Of a stretch of 64,000 nt of DNA, positions 23,746 to 32,158 are shown one piece after another; position 1 is the stretch's first letter; every line of letters begins with the position of its first letter. The DNA is from Prauserella flavalba (GTDB lineage Bacteria; Actinomycetota; Actinomycetes; Mycobacteriales; Pseudonocardiaceae): NCBI RefSeq assembly GCF_003202235.1, contig NZ_MASU01000002.1, positions 434,001 to 498,000 on the forward strand. The letters are read 5' to 3'. A program made the position numbers and the translations under genes. Below the pieces are notes generated by a model that was given only the letters and a program-made list of their open reading frames with translations, made no database searches and was not told the DNA's origin.

Positions 23746-26043
23746 TTACTCTCCGTTGTTCTTGGTGCGGTGGCGGTCGGCCGCGGCGAGCACGGCGGCG
23801 CGTTCGACACCGCGCCGGTTGGCGGTCTTGCCGTCCTCGGTGCGGCCGTAGACCTGGAGCGTGTCCACGCCGAACGGCTTGAGCGCGGAGGCGAGCTGGT
23901 TGGCCTTCGCCCGCCCGTCCAGCTCGGCCCACGACCCGTAGACCTCCGGGCGCAGCTCGGCGAGCCGGTCGACCAGGGTTTCCGACCACACCTTCTGTTC
24001 CCCGGCCCGGATCACCGACGCGGTGTCGGCGATGACCGAATAGGACGGACGCGCGGCCTCGTCGGTGACCACTTCGCCGGCGGCGTGGCCGGTGATGGTG
24101 CCGTGTCCCTCGCGCAGGGCGCGGGCGCGGTTCACGATCTTCTCGGCGGCTGGGCCGTCGATGTAGTAGCCGCGCACGATCTGCGGGTCGTCGCTGGCGC
24201 CGACCAGGTAGCCGATGCCCTTGTCCTTCGCCCCGAACGTGGTGGCCCGGATGCCGTTCTTGTACGACGAGGTGCCCAGCACCATGTCGTTCTCCAGCTG
24301 GCCCATGACCCGCAGGCAAAACCGCAGACCGGCGTTCGCCGAGACGCCCGGCGGCAGGGACTGGGCGTCGGGGCGCTGGGTGGCCAGCACGAGGATGATG
24401 CCCATCGCCGGGCCGCGCTTGATGATGCCCTCGGCTAGCTTGCGGGCCTCGTCCTTGTAGTCGTCGTGGGAGAACAGTTCCTGGCACTCGTCAATCGCGG
24501 CGAAGATCGGGTGCAGCCCGAGCTTGCGGTTGCGCGAGAGCTGCGGGGTGACCTTGTTTTCCGGGCACAGCGCCCGGTTTTCCTTGGCGATGCGGGTGAT
24601 GGTCTTCGACCGGCGCTCCAGCTCCTTATACAGCCGGCGCAGGCTGTTCATGGCGCCTTCCAGCGTCTCGTCGTCGGCGCCGGAGCCGTACTCGTGCGCG
24701 ACCTTCTCGAACATCCCCAGGTCACCGGTGCCCTTGAGCTCCCACAACACCAGCTCCACCCACGGGTCCAGCGCCGCGGCCAGCACCAGCACCCGCAGGG
24801 AGAACGTCTTGCCCATGCGGGGCATGGCGCCGATGACCATGTTCGCGAACATCAGGTCCACCCCGACCGGACGGCCGCGCTGGTCGGTGCCGAACGGGAC
24901 CGACTTGAACAGGTCCGCCTCACCCGACTTCGCCAGCGGCCAGGTCGCGGGCTTGGCCTTGGACATGTCCTGGTCCCCGACCCAGATCACCAGCCGCCCG
25001 GCGTGCTCCTCGGACACCGGCTCGGGCCACACGCAGCCCAGCGGGCGGCGCAGCCCTGACGCCAGCTTGTCGCGACGCTCCATCACATCCGTCACGGTGA
25101 CGCCGTGCGGCAGGTCGACCTCGGCGCGCCAGCCCGGCCCGTCCCGGGTGATCGGCGCCGGGAACGTGATGCCCTGCCCCTTCGCTACGGCCTGGTTGAT
25201 CCCGGAGATGCCCAGCGCGGCCAGGGCGCGGACCACAACGTCGCTGGTCAGCTTCGGCGCCTTCGACGTCACGACGGCGCGGCCGAGAACCGGCTTGTCC
25301 GCCGGGGTGCCGACCTTGCCCAGCAGCGCGACCCCGGCGGCGGCCAGCAGCCACGCCAGGCCGGTGCTGTAGCTGGCTAGCACGTACACGCCGGCCGCGG
25401 CCACGAGCAGGGTCAGGAAGGCGAGCAGGCCGCGCTTGCGGATGCGCTCGGCGCGGACCTCGGCGAGCTTGAAGTACTTGTCGTACTCGTTCGCCGTCAC
25501 CGCCGCCGCGCGCAGCGGCTTGCCCTCCGCGTCGTAGACCCACCGGTGCGTGGCCACGACCACCCGCCACAGCCCGCGGGGCGAGCGCAGCAGCAGGATT
25601 CCGGCATAGGCCGGGGTCCGCACCGCGTGGTAGGCGATCGTGTGGCCGGTGTAGAAGGCGACCCACTTCACCCGGTCCCGCAGCTCGGCCTTGGACCGCG
25701 CCCACGCGGGCAGCAACGGCCGGATCTTCGCGTCCCGGGTGGTCTCCCACCACGACGCCTTGGCCGGTGTCGGCGGGTCCACGAGCACCGCGTGCCGGAC
25801 CTGCTCGGCGTCCTCGTCGTCGACGATCTCGGCGTCGATCACGTCCGACCGGGACAGGTCGCGGCGTTCCTGAACGGGGATCTCGTCGGCGTTGTTGGCG
25901 CTGTCCGGGCGGGGCGTGAACGGCAGCACCTTGCCGTTCACGGTCTCGCGCTGGTCGGTGTTCACGGGCTCCTGTTCGGGGGTGTTCATGAGGTCCTCAC
26001 GGTTGGAGTCGTCGCCGGGGCGCGGGTTGGTGGGGATGGACAT
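23746..26043 (-). CDS. traB: TraB/TraSA-type FtsK-SpoIIIE DNA translocase
   Basis: 765 residues from ATG 26043, overlapping the upstream stop as TGATG. The first 120 residues are acidic and flexible, and membrane helices span about 206-242 (LLAFLTLLVAAAGVYVLASY). The FtsK-type motor has Walker A GAMPRMGKT (405-413) and Walker B FAAIDECQEL (acid pair 518-519), then ATQRPDAQSLPPGVSANAGL. The C-terminal 60 residues form a winged-helix-like domain, as in TraB proteins that read clt repeats. It moves double-stranded DNA between mycelia during conjugation and is the core transfer gene of the element. Confidence 0.93.
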   Translation of the reverse strand: MSIPTNPRPGDDSNREDLMNTPEQEPVNTDQRETVNGKVLPFTPRPDSANNADEIPVQERRDLSRSDVIDAEIVDDEDAEQVRHAVLVDPPTPAKASWWETTRDAKIRPLLPAWARSKAELRDRVKWVAFYTGHTIAYHAVRTPAYAGILLLRSPRGLWRVVVATHRWVYDAEGKPLRAAAVTANEYDKYFKLAEVRAERIRKRGLLAFLTLLVAAAGVYVLASYSTGLAWLLAAAGVALLGKVGTPADKPVLGRAVVTSKAPKLTSDVVVRALAALGISGINQAVAKGQGITFPAPITRDGPGWRAEVDLPHGVTVTDVMERRDKLASGLRRPLGCVWPEPVSEEHAGRLVIWVGDQDMSKAKPATWPLAKSGEADLFKSVPFGTDQRGRPVGVDLMFANMVIGAMPRMGKTFSLRVLVLAAALDPWVELVLWELKGTGDLGMFEKVAHEYGSGADDETLEGAMNSLRRLYKELERRSKTITRIAKENRALCPENKVTPQLSRNRKLGLHPIFAAIDECQELFSHDDYKDEARKLAEGIIKRGPAMGIILVLATQRPDAQSLPPGVSANAGLRFCLRVMGQLENDMVLGTSSYKNGIRATTFGAKDKGIGYLVGASDDPQIVRGYYIDGPAAEKIVNRARALREGHGTITGHAAGEVVTDEAARPSYSVIADTASVIRAGEQKVWSETLVDRLAELRPEVYGSWAELDGRAKANQLASALKPFGVDTLQVYGRTEDGKTANRRGVERAAVLAAADRHRTKNNGE

Positions 26044-26912
26044 CAGGCGGCCTCCTCGCGGCTGTGGGCAGCGGACGGGAACGGGGCGGGCTCGGCGGTC
26101 GCGGTGACCTCGGCGCGCAGGTCGTCGGCGACGTTCTTGCTGGTCCCCCGGGAGATGTCCGGGCAGACCGTCCGGACCCACGCCGGCGTGATCTCGATGC
26201 CCGGCGCCCACGCCGCGCGGACCTCGGCGAGGTAGTCGGCCCGCAGCTTGCGGGCTGGCTTGGCCGCAGCTTTCGGCTTCCGGGGCGTCCGCTTGACCGG
26301 CTCGGGAGCGGGCTCCTGAACGGGCTCCGGGGTGGCGTCCTGAACGGCCTCGTGAGGCTGTCCAGTGAACGCCGGGGCGGCGGCGCGGGTGACCGCCTCG
26401 GTGAGCCGGTCCCGCAGCACGGGGGCGGTCTCGGCGGCCAGGAACACCAGCACCGGCGGCACCGAGTGCAGCACGACCCCGGCCACGTGCAGCTCGGTCC
26501 AGGAGTGCCACGTGTTCATCACGTAGGTGGCCAGGAACGCGAACCACTTCGTGCGGTGCGGCCACTTCCCGGTCTCGACCTGGTACCGGGCGGTGATCTG
26601 CTCGGCGCGCAGCACCGCCACCAGCACCAGCGACACCATCGGGTCCAGCAGCCACGCGGCCAGCCACGGCAGCGACCACATGGCGGCGCCGGCGGCGGCG
26701 AAGGTCTGGACGTTGACCATCGTGAACGCCAGCCCGAGGAAGATGCCGACCCACACCAGCGTGTCCACGAAGCCGCGGACCTTCTCCACCCGCAGCGCGA
26801 TCACGTCCGGGTGGTTGGACAGCGCCCGCACCTCGGCCGCGGTCTCCGCGTCCTGGCGCAGCTTGTCCGCAGTGGACAGAGGAACGAGCTGGGCGTCCTG
26901 CGTTGCCGTCAT
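26043..26912 (-). CDS. DUF2637/SpdB-like conjugation membrane protein
   Basis: 289 residues from ATG 26912 (ATGA overlap). There are hydrophobic segments at about 45-65 (TLVWVGIFLGLAFTMVN), 75-110 (MWSLPWLAAWLLDPMVSLVL) and 150-165 (LHSVPPVLVFLAAE). The stretch NTWHSWTELHVAGVVLHSVP is the type of motif seen in DUF2637 proteins of actinobacterial plasmids. A Pro/Ala/Lys-rich linker (PVQEPAPEPVKRTPRKPKAA) leads to a small C-terminal domain. It is adjacent to and coupled with traB, suggesting a role in intramycelial spread. No enzyme motif is seen. Confidence 0.72.
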   Translation of the reverse strand: MTATQDAQLVPLSTADKLRQDAETAAEVRALSNHPDVIALRVEKVRGFVDTLVWVGIFLGLAFTMVNVQTFAAAGAAMWSLPWLAAWLLDPMVSLVLVAVLRAEQITARYQVETGKWPHRTKWFAFLATYVMNTWHSWTELHVAGVVLHSVPPVLVFLAAETAPVLRDRLTEAVTRAAAPAFTGQPHEAVQDATPEPVQEPAPEPVKRTPRKPKAAAKPARKLRADYLAEVRAAWAPGIEITPAWVRTVCPDISRGTSKNVADDLRAEVTATAEPAPFPSAAHSREEAA

Positions 26913-27223
26913 CGCTGCCCCCTCGTGGTCGTGACGATCTCGGTCACCGCGAGCAGCCGCGCCACGGCCGCGCCGGCGAACAGCGACGGCACGATGAGCA
27001 CGATCAGCAGCGCGGTGGTGTTGGGCCACCAGGTGATGACGGCCCACTGGATGGCGACGATCACCGCGGCCGTGAGCAGCGTCCGCACGGCGTTGCCGGT
27101 CATCCGGGTCACCTCGCGGACGCCCTTGCGGGCCTTGAGCGCGGACTTCCGGCCGGACCGCCAGGTCGCGAACAACCCGATCAGCGCGAGTCCGCCGAGG
27201 ACGTAGAGCGCGGTGTGGTTCAT
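26909..27223 (-). CDS. Small SpdA-like membrane protein
   Basis: 104 residues from ATG 27223 (TGATG overlap). One helix lies at residues 4-20 (TALYVLGGLALIGLFATW), then a basic loop (RSGRKSALKARKGVREVTRM), and two further helices cover about 50-90 (LLTAAVIVAIQWAVITWW and LLIVLIVPSLFAGAAVA). It is coupled on both sides within the transfer operon. Small basic multi-pass proteins of this kind accompany TraB and Spd proteins in AICEs; the exact role is unknown. Confidence 0.65.
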   Translation of the reverse strand: MNHTALYVLGGLALIGLFATWRSGRKSALKARKGVREVTRMTGNAVRTLLTAAVIVAIQWAVITWWPNTTALLIVLIVPSLFAGAAVARLLAVTEIVTTTRGQR

Positions 27224-27468
27224 CAGGCCACCTCCTTCGCGGTGTCGAGCTCGGCGAACAGGTCGATCTGGTCGGCGGGCTGCCACGCCCCGTCGCGCCA
27301 AACGGCGTCGAGAGCGATGCCTTCCTCAGCACGCAGGACGGGTTCGGTCCTGGACAGCCACGCGGCGCGCTGGACGGCGGTCAGGTCGCGCCACCGGCGC
27401 CCGGTCGTGGTCTCGTAACGGCGGATGGCGAGGGTCTTGAGCTGGGCGGGTGTGGCGACGGTCCTCAT
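27223..27468 (-). CDS. Hypothetical AICE protein
   Basis: 81 residues from ATG 27468, with a four-base ATGA overlap with the SsgA-like gene and a TGATG overlap with the next gene, which supports translation. The composition is soluble and charged, with many Arg and Trp (RRYETTTGRRWRDLTAVQRA). No family is recognised. It lies between the SsgA-like and the small membrane protein genes in the transfer operon. Confidence 0.6.
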   Translation of the reverse strand: MRTVATPAQLKTLAIRRYETTTGRRWRDLTAVQRAAWLSRTEPVLRAEEGIALDAVWRDGAWQPADQIDLFAELDTAKEVA

Positions 27469-27908
27469 GCGGCCTCACCACCCAGCGCCGCGAACTCGCG
27501 GTCCCAGTCGATCCGGTCCGACTCGCTGCCGATCGGCACCAGGGCCTCGGTCTTGGCCAGCGCGTCGACCAGGCTGGCGCGCTTGAACGCGAAGTCGGCC
27601 ACCCCGGTCGGAGAGGACAGGCTGATCCACACCCGCCACGGCACGTCCAGGCACGGGGCGACCAGCACGTCCCCCATGCCCGCGTTGTCGGCGCTGCCGG
27701 GCGGGATCGCCAGGCCCTCGGCGAGCAGGTCCCGGGCGATGTGCCAGCGCGCCCACTGCTCGGCGCCGACCGCGAAGTCCAGCACCACCGCGAACGGGTC
27801 ATCCGTGCGGTAGCGGAACTTCACCTTCACCGGCACCAGCTCGATCACCTCGCCAGAGCAGTCCTCCAGCTCGGCCCACATCGGCAGGTTCAGGCTCGTG
27901 GGCAGCAT
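27465..27908 (-). CDS. SsgA-like protein (SALP family)
   Basis: 147 residues from ATG 27908 (TGATG overlap). The family pattern is clear: VPVKVKFRYRTDDPFAVVLD, WARWHIARDLLAEGLAIPPG, GDVLVAPCLDVPWRVWISLS and SPTGVADFAFKRASLVDALA, which match the beta-sheet core of SsgA/SsgB. Chromosomal SALPs control septum placement and peptidoglycan remodelling during sporulation in actinomycetes. One encoded among transfer genes may steer transfer or spread to particular septa or cell poles, which is an inference. It is also longer than a minimal SALP core by about ten residues at the start. Confidence 0.8.
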   Translation of the reverse strand: MLPTSLNLPMWAELEDCSGEVIELVPVKVKFRYRTDDPFAVVLDFAVGAEQWARWHIARDLLAEGLAIPPGSADNAGMGDVLVAPCLDVPWRVWISLSSPTGVADFAFKRASLVDALAKTEALVPIGSESDRIDWDREFAALGGEAA

Positions 27909-28279
27909 CAGCGCTCACCCCGCTCGATCTCCGGGGCGAGGGCGGCGAAGCGGCACACCGCTTCACACACGTCGCCGTAGAGGTCCAGGGCCGCCGCGTA
28001 GCTGGCGTCCTGCACCACGTCCTCGGCCTCCATGCTGCCCACGCGCTGCTCGGCGCCCTGCCGGATCAGATCGGCCCAGGTCTCCAGGTGCTCGCGGCCG
28101 GCTCGCAGCTTGGCCAACACGCGCTCGCGCTCCTGCACAGCCTGGTCGCGCTCGTTGGTGCCTACCATTGGGTTCCTTCCCGAGTGGTCTTGCGACTGGT
28201 TGGGGAGTCCCGGCACGGCGTGCTTGTTCTTGGCGGAGTGGGCCGCCGTGCCGGGGTCCGTGATCACAAAGCGAGTCAT
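27908..28279 (-). CDS. Hypothetical AICE protein with helical C-terminus
   Basis: 123 residues from ATG 28279, preceded by GGGGGC. An in-frame ATG at 28168 with GGAAGGAACCC upstream would give 86 residues and has the better ribosome binding site; the longer form is kept because its codons are strongly G/C at the third position. The N-terminal 37 residues look disordered. The rest is helical and acidic (RERVLAKLRAGREHLETWAD, YGDVCEAVCRFAALAPEIE). No family is recognised. Confidence 0.55.
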   Translation of the reverse strand: MTRFVITDPGTAAHSAKNKHAVPGLPNQSQDHSGRNPMVGTNERDQAVQERERVLAKLRAGREHLETWADLIRQGAEQRVGSMEAEDVVQDASYAAALDLYGDVCEAVCRFAALAPEIERGER

Positions 28280-28296
28280 GTTTCTTGCCCCCGTTC

Positions 28297-28749
28297 TCAG
28301 GCGAGGACGGACAGGACCAGCGCGACGGCGAGCGCGCCGGCGCCGAGGATGAGCAGGTTCACCGCGTGCTTGACGCGGGTGTGCTTGTCCACCGCGAGCT
28401 GACCCAGCAGGCACACGTCCTGCGCGGCAGCCTCGGCGGCGTAGCTACCGGCCTCCAGCAGCACACTCGGCCCGTGCAACGTGGCGTCCAGCCACGATCC
28501 CGGCGCCGGGAACTGCGAAAGCTTCGGCCGGATCGTGGCCAGCAGCACCAGCACCGCACCGAAGATCGGCAGAGCCGACAGCCACAGCGCGGCCAGCGCC
28601 GGAACCGGCATCCCGGCCTTGGCCAGCGCCACCACCCCGGCCAGCGCCACCCCGACCACCGACAACAACGTCGTGGCCTTGGTGTCCGCCCGGCGCAACT
28701 CGTCCCGAACCTGCTCGTGCGCCCGCAGCACCACCGGCGGCGCGTCCAT
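28297..28749 (-). CDS. PycTM-like two-helix membrane protein
   Basis: 150 residues from ATG 28749. The sequence HEQVRDELRRADTKATTLLS, then VVGVALAGVVALAKAG and a second helix LAALWLSALPIFGAVLVLLA, follows the pattern of the Pycsar effector membrane family (PycTM). A helical cytosolic segment and a third C-terminal hydrophobic helix follow. In Pycsar defence such proteins open in response to cyclic pyrimidine nucleotides, but no cyclase gene is nearby. Relatives on actinobacterial plasmids are usually treated as transfer-associated membrane proteins. Function here is open. Confidence 0.6.
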   Translation of the reverse strand: MDAPPVVLRAHEQVRDELRRADTKATTLLSVVGVALAGVVALAKAGMPVPALAALWLSALPIFGAVLVLLATIRPKLSQFPAPGSWLDATLHGPSVLLEAGSYAAEAAAQDVCLLGQLAVDKHTRVKHAVNLLILGAGALAVALVLSVLA

Positions 28750-28762
28750 CCGAAGGCGTCCA

Positions 28763-29080
28763 TCAGGCGGCCTCCCCCTCGATCAGGTCGGCCACGTCCA
28801 GCCGGGCCGGCAGCGACCGCAGCACGGTCGCCTCCGCCCGGCGCAACTCCCGCCCCGCCCGGCGCGGATCGGTGAACCGCGGCACCCGAACCAGCGCCGC
28901 GAGCGCGGCGGCCTCCAACTCGGCGTCGATCTCGTCGAGCAGGTCCAACGCGCCGGCCAACTCGTCGGCATCCGCCGCGCAGGCAGCCTGCGCCTGCACC
29001 GCGAACACCTCGTCGTAGTCGATGTCCAGACCGTCGAACCGGGCCTCGGCCTGCCGACGGCTGATGTGTGCGGACCTCAT
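28763..29080 (-). CDS. Hypothetical acidic AICE protein
   Basis: 105 residues from ATG 29080. It is strongly acidic and alanine-rich (FAVQAQAACAADADELAGAL, DLLDEIDAELEAAALAALVR), probably all-helical. It is the first gene of the long minus-strand transfer operon and faces the divergent GntR repressor gene across 121 bases. No family is recognised. First genes of such operons are often small regulators or mating-pair proteins, but nothing in the sequence decides this. Confidence 0.6.
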   Translation of the reverse strand: MRSAHISRRQAEARFDGLDIDYDEVFAVQAQAACAADADELAGALDLLDEIDAELEAAALAALVRVPRFTDPRRAGRELRRAEATVLRSLPARLDVADLIEGEAA

Positions 29081-29201
29081 CGGGTCTCCCTTCCGGGTTC
29101 AATGCCTTAACGTGCCTTAGTGCACTACATGGTGCTCGGGCCCGTCAAGGTCGCACATGTGGTGCTTTAGGGTGATGTTGGTTCCGAGGTACCCTCGGTC
29201 A
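29081..29201. promoter_or_regulatory. Divergent promoter/operator region of the AICE transfer operon
   Basis: 121 bases between the minus-strand transfer operon and the plus-strand GntR gene. It contains direct repeats TGCCTTA at 29103-29109 and 29113-29119, and GGTGCT at 29131-29136 and 29161-29166, exactly 30 bases apart. Repeats at about ten- and thirty-base spacing lie on the same helix face, as expected for a KorSA/TraR-type operator. Confidence 0.5.
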
Positions 29202-29540
29202 GTGCCTATCGATCAGCACGGCGCTCAGCCGCTAAGCACTCAGATCAGGGACGACCTCGCCCGACGCATCCGCGCGGGGGAGTTCAACGTGGGGGAGAAG
29301 ATTCCGTCGCTTCGGGCGCTCGCCGCGGACTACGGCGTCGCCGAGCTGACGGTGCACGGCGCGATCCGGGAGCTTCAGCACGCGGGCGTTCTGGAGTCCT
29401 CCACGGGCCGCGGCACCTTCGTCCGTGCTCTGCCGGACGAGGTTGCCTCTAACGCCGACGCCCTGGAAGCCCTCCGAGCCGAGGTCGCGGACCTCCGGGA
29501 GCGAGTCGAGGCCTTGGAGAAGGAGCGCCAGTCGCGCTGA
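29202..29540 (+). CDS. GntR-family repressor of the AICE (KorSA/TraR-like)
   Basis: 112 residues from GTG 29202; an upstream in-frame ATG at 29175 is less likely because the family begins with the PIDxxxxxPLxxQIxxDL pattern seen directly after the GTG. The winged helix is VGEKIPSLRALAADYGVAEL and TVHGAIRELQHAGVLE, ending TGRGTFVRALP. The last 30 residues are a coiled coil (ALRAEVADLRERVEALEKER) for dimerisation instead of a large ligand domain. Compact GntR proteins of this kind repress tra genes in AICEs and plasmids. Its divergent position fits that role. Confidence 0.85.
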   Translation: MPIDQHGAQPLSTQIRDDLARRIRAGEFNVGEKIPSLRALAADYGVAELTVHGAIRELQHAGVLESSTGRGTFVRALPDEVASNADALEALRAEVADLRERVEALEKERQSR

Positions 29541-29637
29541 CCCGGTGTTCGTGTTCGCTGTCATGACCTAAGAACACCGCAGGAACGGCCGCGCTGGTAG
29601 GCGATGCGCAGTCGCGTCCGCGCTATTCCGGAAAGGA

Positions 29638-30576
29638 CTATTCCGGGGCGGCATACGCGCTGGTCAGAGACTTCCAGCCGTCCGAAAGAATCTGCGACAA
29701 ATCCGAGTTCGGGGCTTGCCAGCCCAGCTCCTCACGGATGCGCCGGCTGTCCGCGAGCAGCACGCGCGGCTCGTTCGCGGGCGGGTTCCGCTTGATCCGG
29801 ACCGGACGGCCGGTGATCTGCTCGGCGGCCGCGAGAACGTCGTTGATGGACGTCTCGCGGCCGCTGCCGACGTTGTAGGCGCGCCACTCGCCAGGGGTGC
29901 ACGCCTCGATGGCGAGGACGAAGGCGTGTGCCATGTCGGCGACGTGCACGAAGTCGCGGACGGCTGATCCGTCGCCGTTGACGCCCAGCTCCTCGGCGAG
30001 TCCGGCCTGGACGGCGAGCACCTTGGGGATCAGGCGGGTGAAGTCGCGGTCCGGGTGGCCGTCGACGGCACCGGCGATGTTGAACGCGCGCAGGCTGATC
30101 GCCCCGAGCCGGCCGGTTGCCGCGACGTTCGCGGCCGCGAGGTCAGCCGCGGCTTTGGTCGCTCCGTACGGGTTCGTCGGCGCGATCGGCGCGTCTTCGC
30201 TGATGGGCTGGACGGTCGGGGTGCCGTAGACGGCCGCCGTCGACGCGAGCACGAGGCTGGCCGGCGCGTCCCGGTCCGTGAGGGCTCCGAGCAGGTTGAG
30301 CGTGCCGTTGACGTTGGTACGCCAGTAGGGCAGGGGATCGGCCAGGGACTCGCGGACCCGAGCGCGGGCCGCGAGGTGGCACACGCCTTCGACGTCGCGG
30401 ACCGCTTCGCGGAGGCTGGCCGGGTCTTCGACGTCCCCGACTGCCGTTGCCGCTGCTTGACGTGGGGCCTTGGCGGCGTCGCGCACGAACGCCACCGGGT
30501 CGTGCCCCCGCTCGGCGAGGGCAGCGACGACGGCGTGTCCGAGGTACCCGGCAGCGCCGGTGACGAGAACGCGCAC
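29638..30576 (-). CDS. NAD-dependent epimerase/dehydratase (GalE-like), AICE cargo
   Basis: 312 residues from GTG 30576. It has an N-terminal NAD-binding GAAGYLGHAVV, catalytic Ser/Thr in LASTAAVYGTP and the NPYGATKAAADLAA dyad (Tyr and Lys). SLRAFNIAGA and RDFVHVADMAHAFVLAIEAC follow, as in UDP-glucose 4-epimerases of the extended SDR family. It would interconvert or dehydrate a nucleotide sugar. The gene follows the XRE-NUDIX-like regulator by four bases, so they form a two-gene unit. A sugar-nucleotide enzyme is unusual cargo for an AICE and might modify the host surface. Confidence 0.85.
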   Translation of the reverse strand: MRVLVTGAAGYLGHAVVAALAERGHDPVAFVRDAAKAPRQAAATAVGDVEDPASLREAVRDVEGVCHLAARARVRESLADPLPYWRTNVNGTLNLLGALTDRDAPASLVLASTAAVYGTPTVQPISEDAPIAPTNPYGATKAAADLAAANVAATGRLGAISLRAFNIAGAVDGHPDRDFTRLIPKVLAVQAGLAEELGVNGDGSAVRDFVHVADMAHAFVLAIEACTPGEWRAYNVGSGRETSINDVLAAAEQITGRPVRIKRNPPANEPRVLLADSRRIREELGWQAPNSDLSQILSDGWKSLTSAYAAPE

Positions 30577-30580
30577 GTGC

Positions 30581-32047
30581 TCAGCTTGCCAGGAGGGTGT
30601 TCCGGTGCTGCCAGGCCAGCTCGATGCAGGCGCGCGAGATCGGTGAGAGCGGTTCGGACTTCAGCCGCTCGCGAGACTCCGAGTTGAAGGGGATGCCCAC
30701 AGTCGGCCGGCCCGCCTCGGTGCTGACGGCGGCGCCCTCCTCGTTAACCTCGACCATGCCGGCGAAGAGCTGATCGAACACCGGCGCCTCAATCACGGCG
30801 ACAGTCAGCAGCTCCACCCACAGCGTCAGCGGTTCGAGCACCACGGCGCAGGTGAAGACACGGAAGTCACCGGCCGCTCGAGCAGCGGCGAACGAGCGGA
30901 ACGGCTCGTCGTGCTCGTAGTCGATGGGGTCAAGGGCGTTGCCGTCGTGCTCGGGGTTGCCGAGGAACTCTTCGGAGTACTCGCGCTGGATGTTGCGCCA
31001 CAGGGAGAAGTCGTTGGCCTGGTGCGCGGGCGCGAGCGCGGCGGGCTGGAACACCCCGGCGGGGATGACGTGGAACATGCCGCCGGCGACCGCGGTGGCC
31101 TTGGCGTCGCGGCGGTGCAGGAACATCCGGTGCCCGTCGATCGGGTCCCGCCGGATGGTCAGGGTGTTGATACTGGGCAGCATCGGCCGGGCGAGCAGGT
31201 CGAACGGGTCGACGATGTGGCGGCGCAGCGGCAGGTGAGCGAGGCTGGGCCGCTTCCGGCCGGCGCGGAGCCAGGCGTCGGCGAACTCGTGCGCCGCGGC
31301 CTCGCAGACGTCCAGGACGTCGAAGTAGGTGGTGTAGCTGAACCCGAGGCGGCCCTTGTCGCCGGTCCAGTCGACCTCGGCGAGGCGGTAGCTGACGCGG
31401 TTGTCCAGCAGCTTCGGCCGGGCGAGGTCGCGCAGGGCGCGCGAGTAGAGCCGGAAGCGGTCGCCGTCCGCGGCCAGCGGCCGGACGCTCTCGGTCTGCT
31501 CGATGCCCCGGGTGATGGCGGGCTTGGGCAGGGCCTCGGCGAGCCAGTACAGCTCGATATCGGACAGCTCGACTGGCTCGGAGGGCAGCCAGTTCGGCTG
31601 GGTCAGGACGGTGGTGCCGGGGATGCAGTGGGCCTGCGGGTACAGCTCGGACGCGAGGTCGCCGAGCCGGGCGCGGTTGGCGTTCAGCTCACGCCGCACG
31701 AGCTTCCAGTGCTCCTGGCTCTCGTGCGGCGCGCCGGCGTCGCTGACCTGCCCCGGCTTGGGGATGGCGTCCGCGGAGTGGTCGGGCAGGATGCCGAGGC
31801 GTTCCGGCGGGATGTGCAGCTTGGCCGCGATCGACCGCAGCTCGGCGAGGCCAGGCACGAGCTTGCCTTTCTCGACCTTCGACACCCAGGACTGCGTGGT
31901 GTTGAGCAGGTCAGCGGCTTCCTGCTGAGTGAGGTTGTGGTGCTGCCGGTACCAGCGGATGACCTCTCCAGCGTCGGAGCCATCTGGGGGAGCGGCAACA
32001 GCCTGCGCCACGTGTAGCCACCTTCCGGTGTCGGCGGTGTCGGTCAA
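30581..32047 (-). CDS. XRE-family regulator with NUDIX-like C-terminal region
   Basis: 488 residues from TTG 32047, chosen because GAAAGGAAG precedes it; a GTG at 32074 is the alternative. The helix-turn-helix is IRWYRQHHNLTQQEAADLLN and TTQSWVSKVEKGKLVPGLA, residues about 30-70. The long middle region is not recognised. Near residue 360 a NUDIX-like stretch appears (GGMFHVIPAGVFQP and later QREYSEEFLGNPE, resembling the REUxEExG box), so the protein may sense or hydrolyse a nucleotide derivative. AICEs such as pSAM2 encode NUDIX and activator proteins, and here both seem fused. It probably regulates the epimerase or element activation. Confidence 0.65.
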   Translation of the reverse strand: MTDTADTGRWLHVAQAVAAPPDGSDAGEVIRWYRQHHNLTQQEAADLLNTTQSWVSKVEKGKLVPGLAELRSIAAKLHIPPERLGILPDHSADAIPKPGQVSDAGAPHESQEHWKLVRRELNANRARLGDLASELYPQAHCIPGTTVLTQPNWLPSEPVELSDIELYWLAEALPKPAITRGIEQTESVRPLAADGDRFRLYSRALRDLARPKLLDNRVSYRLAEVDWTGDKGRLGFSYTTYFDVLDVCEAAAHEFADAWLRAGRKRPSLAHLPLRRHIVDPFDLLARPMLPSINTLTIRRDPIDGHRMFLHRRDAKATAVAGGMFHVIPAGVFQPAALAPAHQANDFSLWRNIQREYSEEFLGNPEHDGNALDPIDYEHDEPFRSFAAARAAGDFRVFTCAVVLEPLTLWVELLTVAVIEAPVFDQLFAGMVEVNEEGAAVSTEAGRPTVGIPFNSESRERLKSEPLSPISRACIELAWQHRNTLLAS

Positions 32048-32158
32048 GGCGCGCTTCCTTTCGCGGCTCGTCACACATTCCCGGCTCAATTGTCGCAGCT
32101 TCGAGCACTGTTTGGGCAGGAAGGGCGTGAAGTGCCGAGAAGCTCCGGTTGCTGCTTC

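Noticed and set aside
28297-28749. A complete Pycsar defence system
   Set aside because: No pyrimidine cyclase gene is present in the element or next to it; only a fold-level resemblance of the membrane protein is seen.
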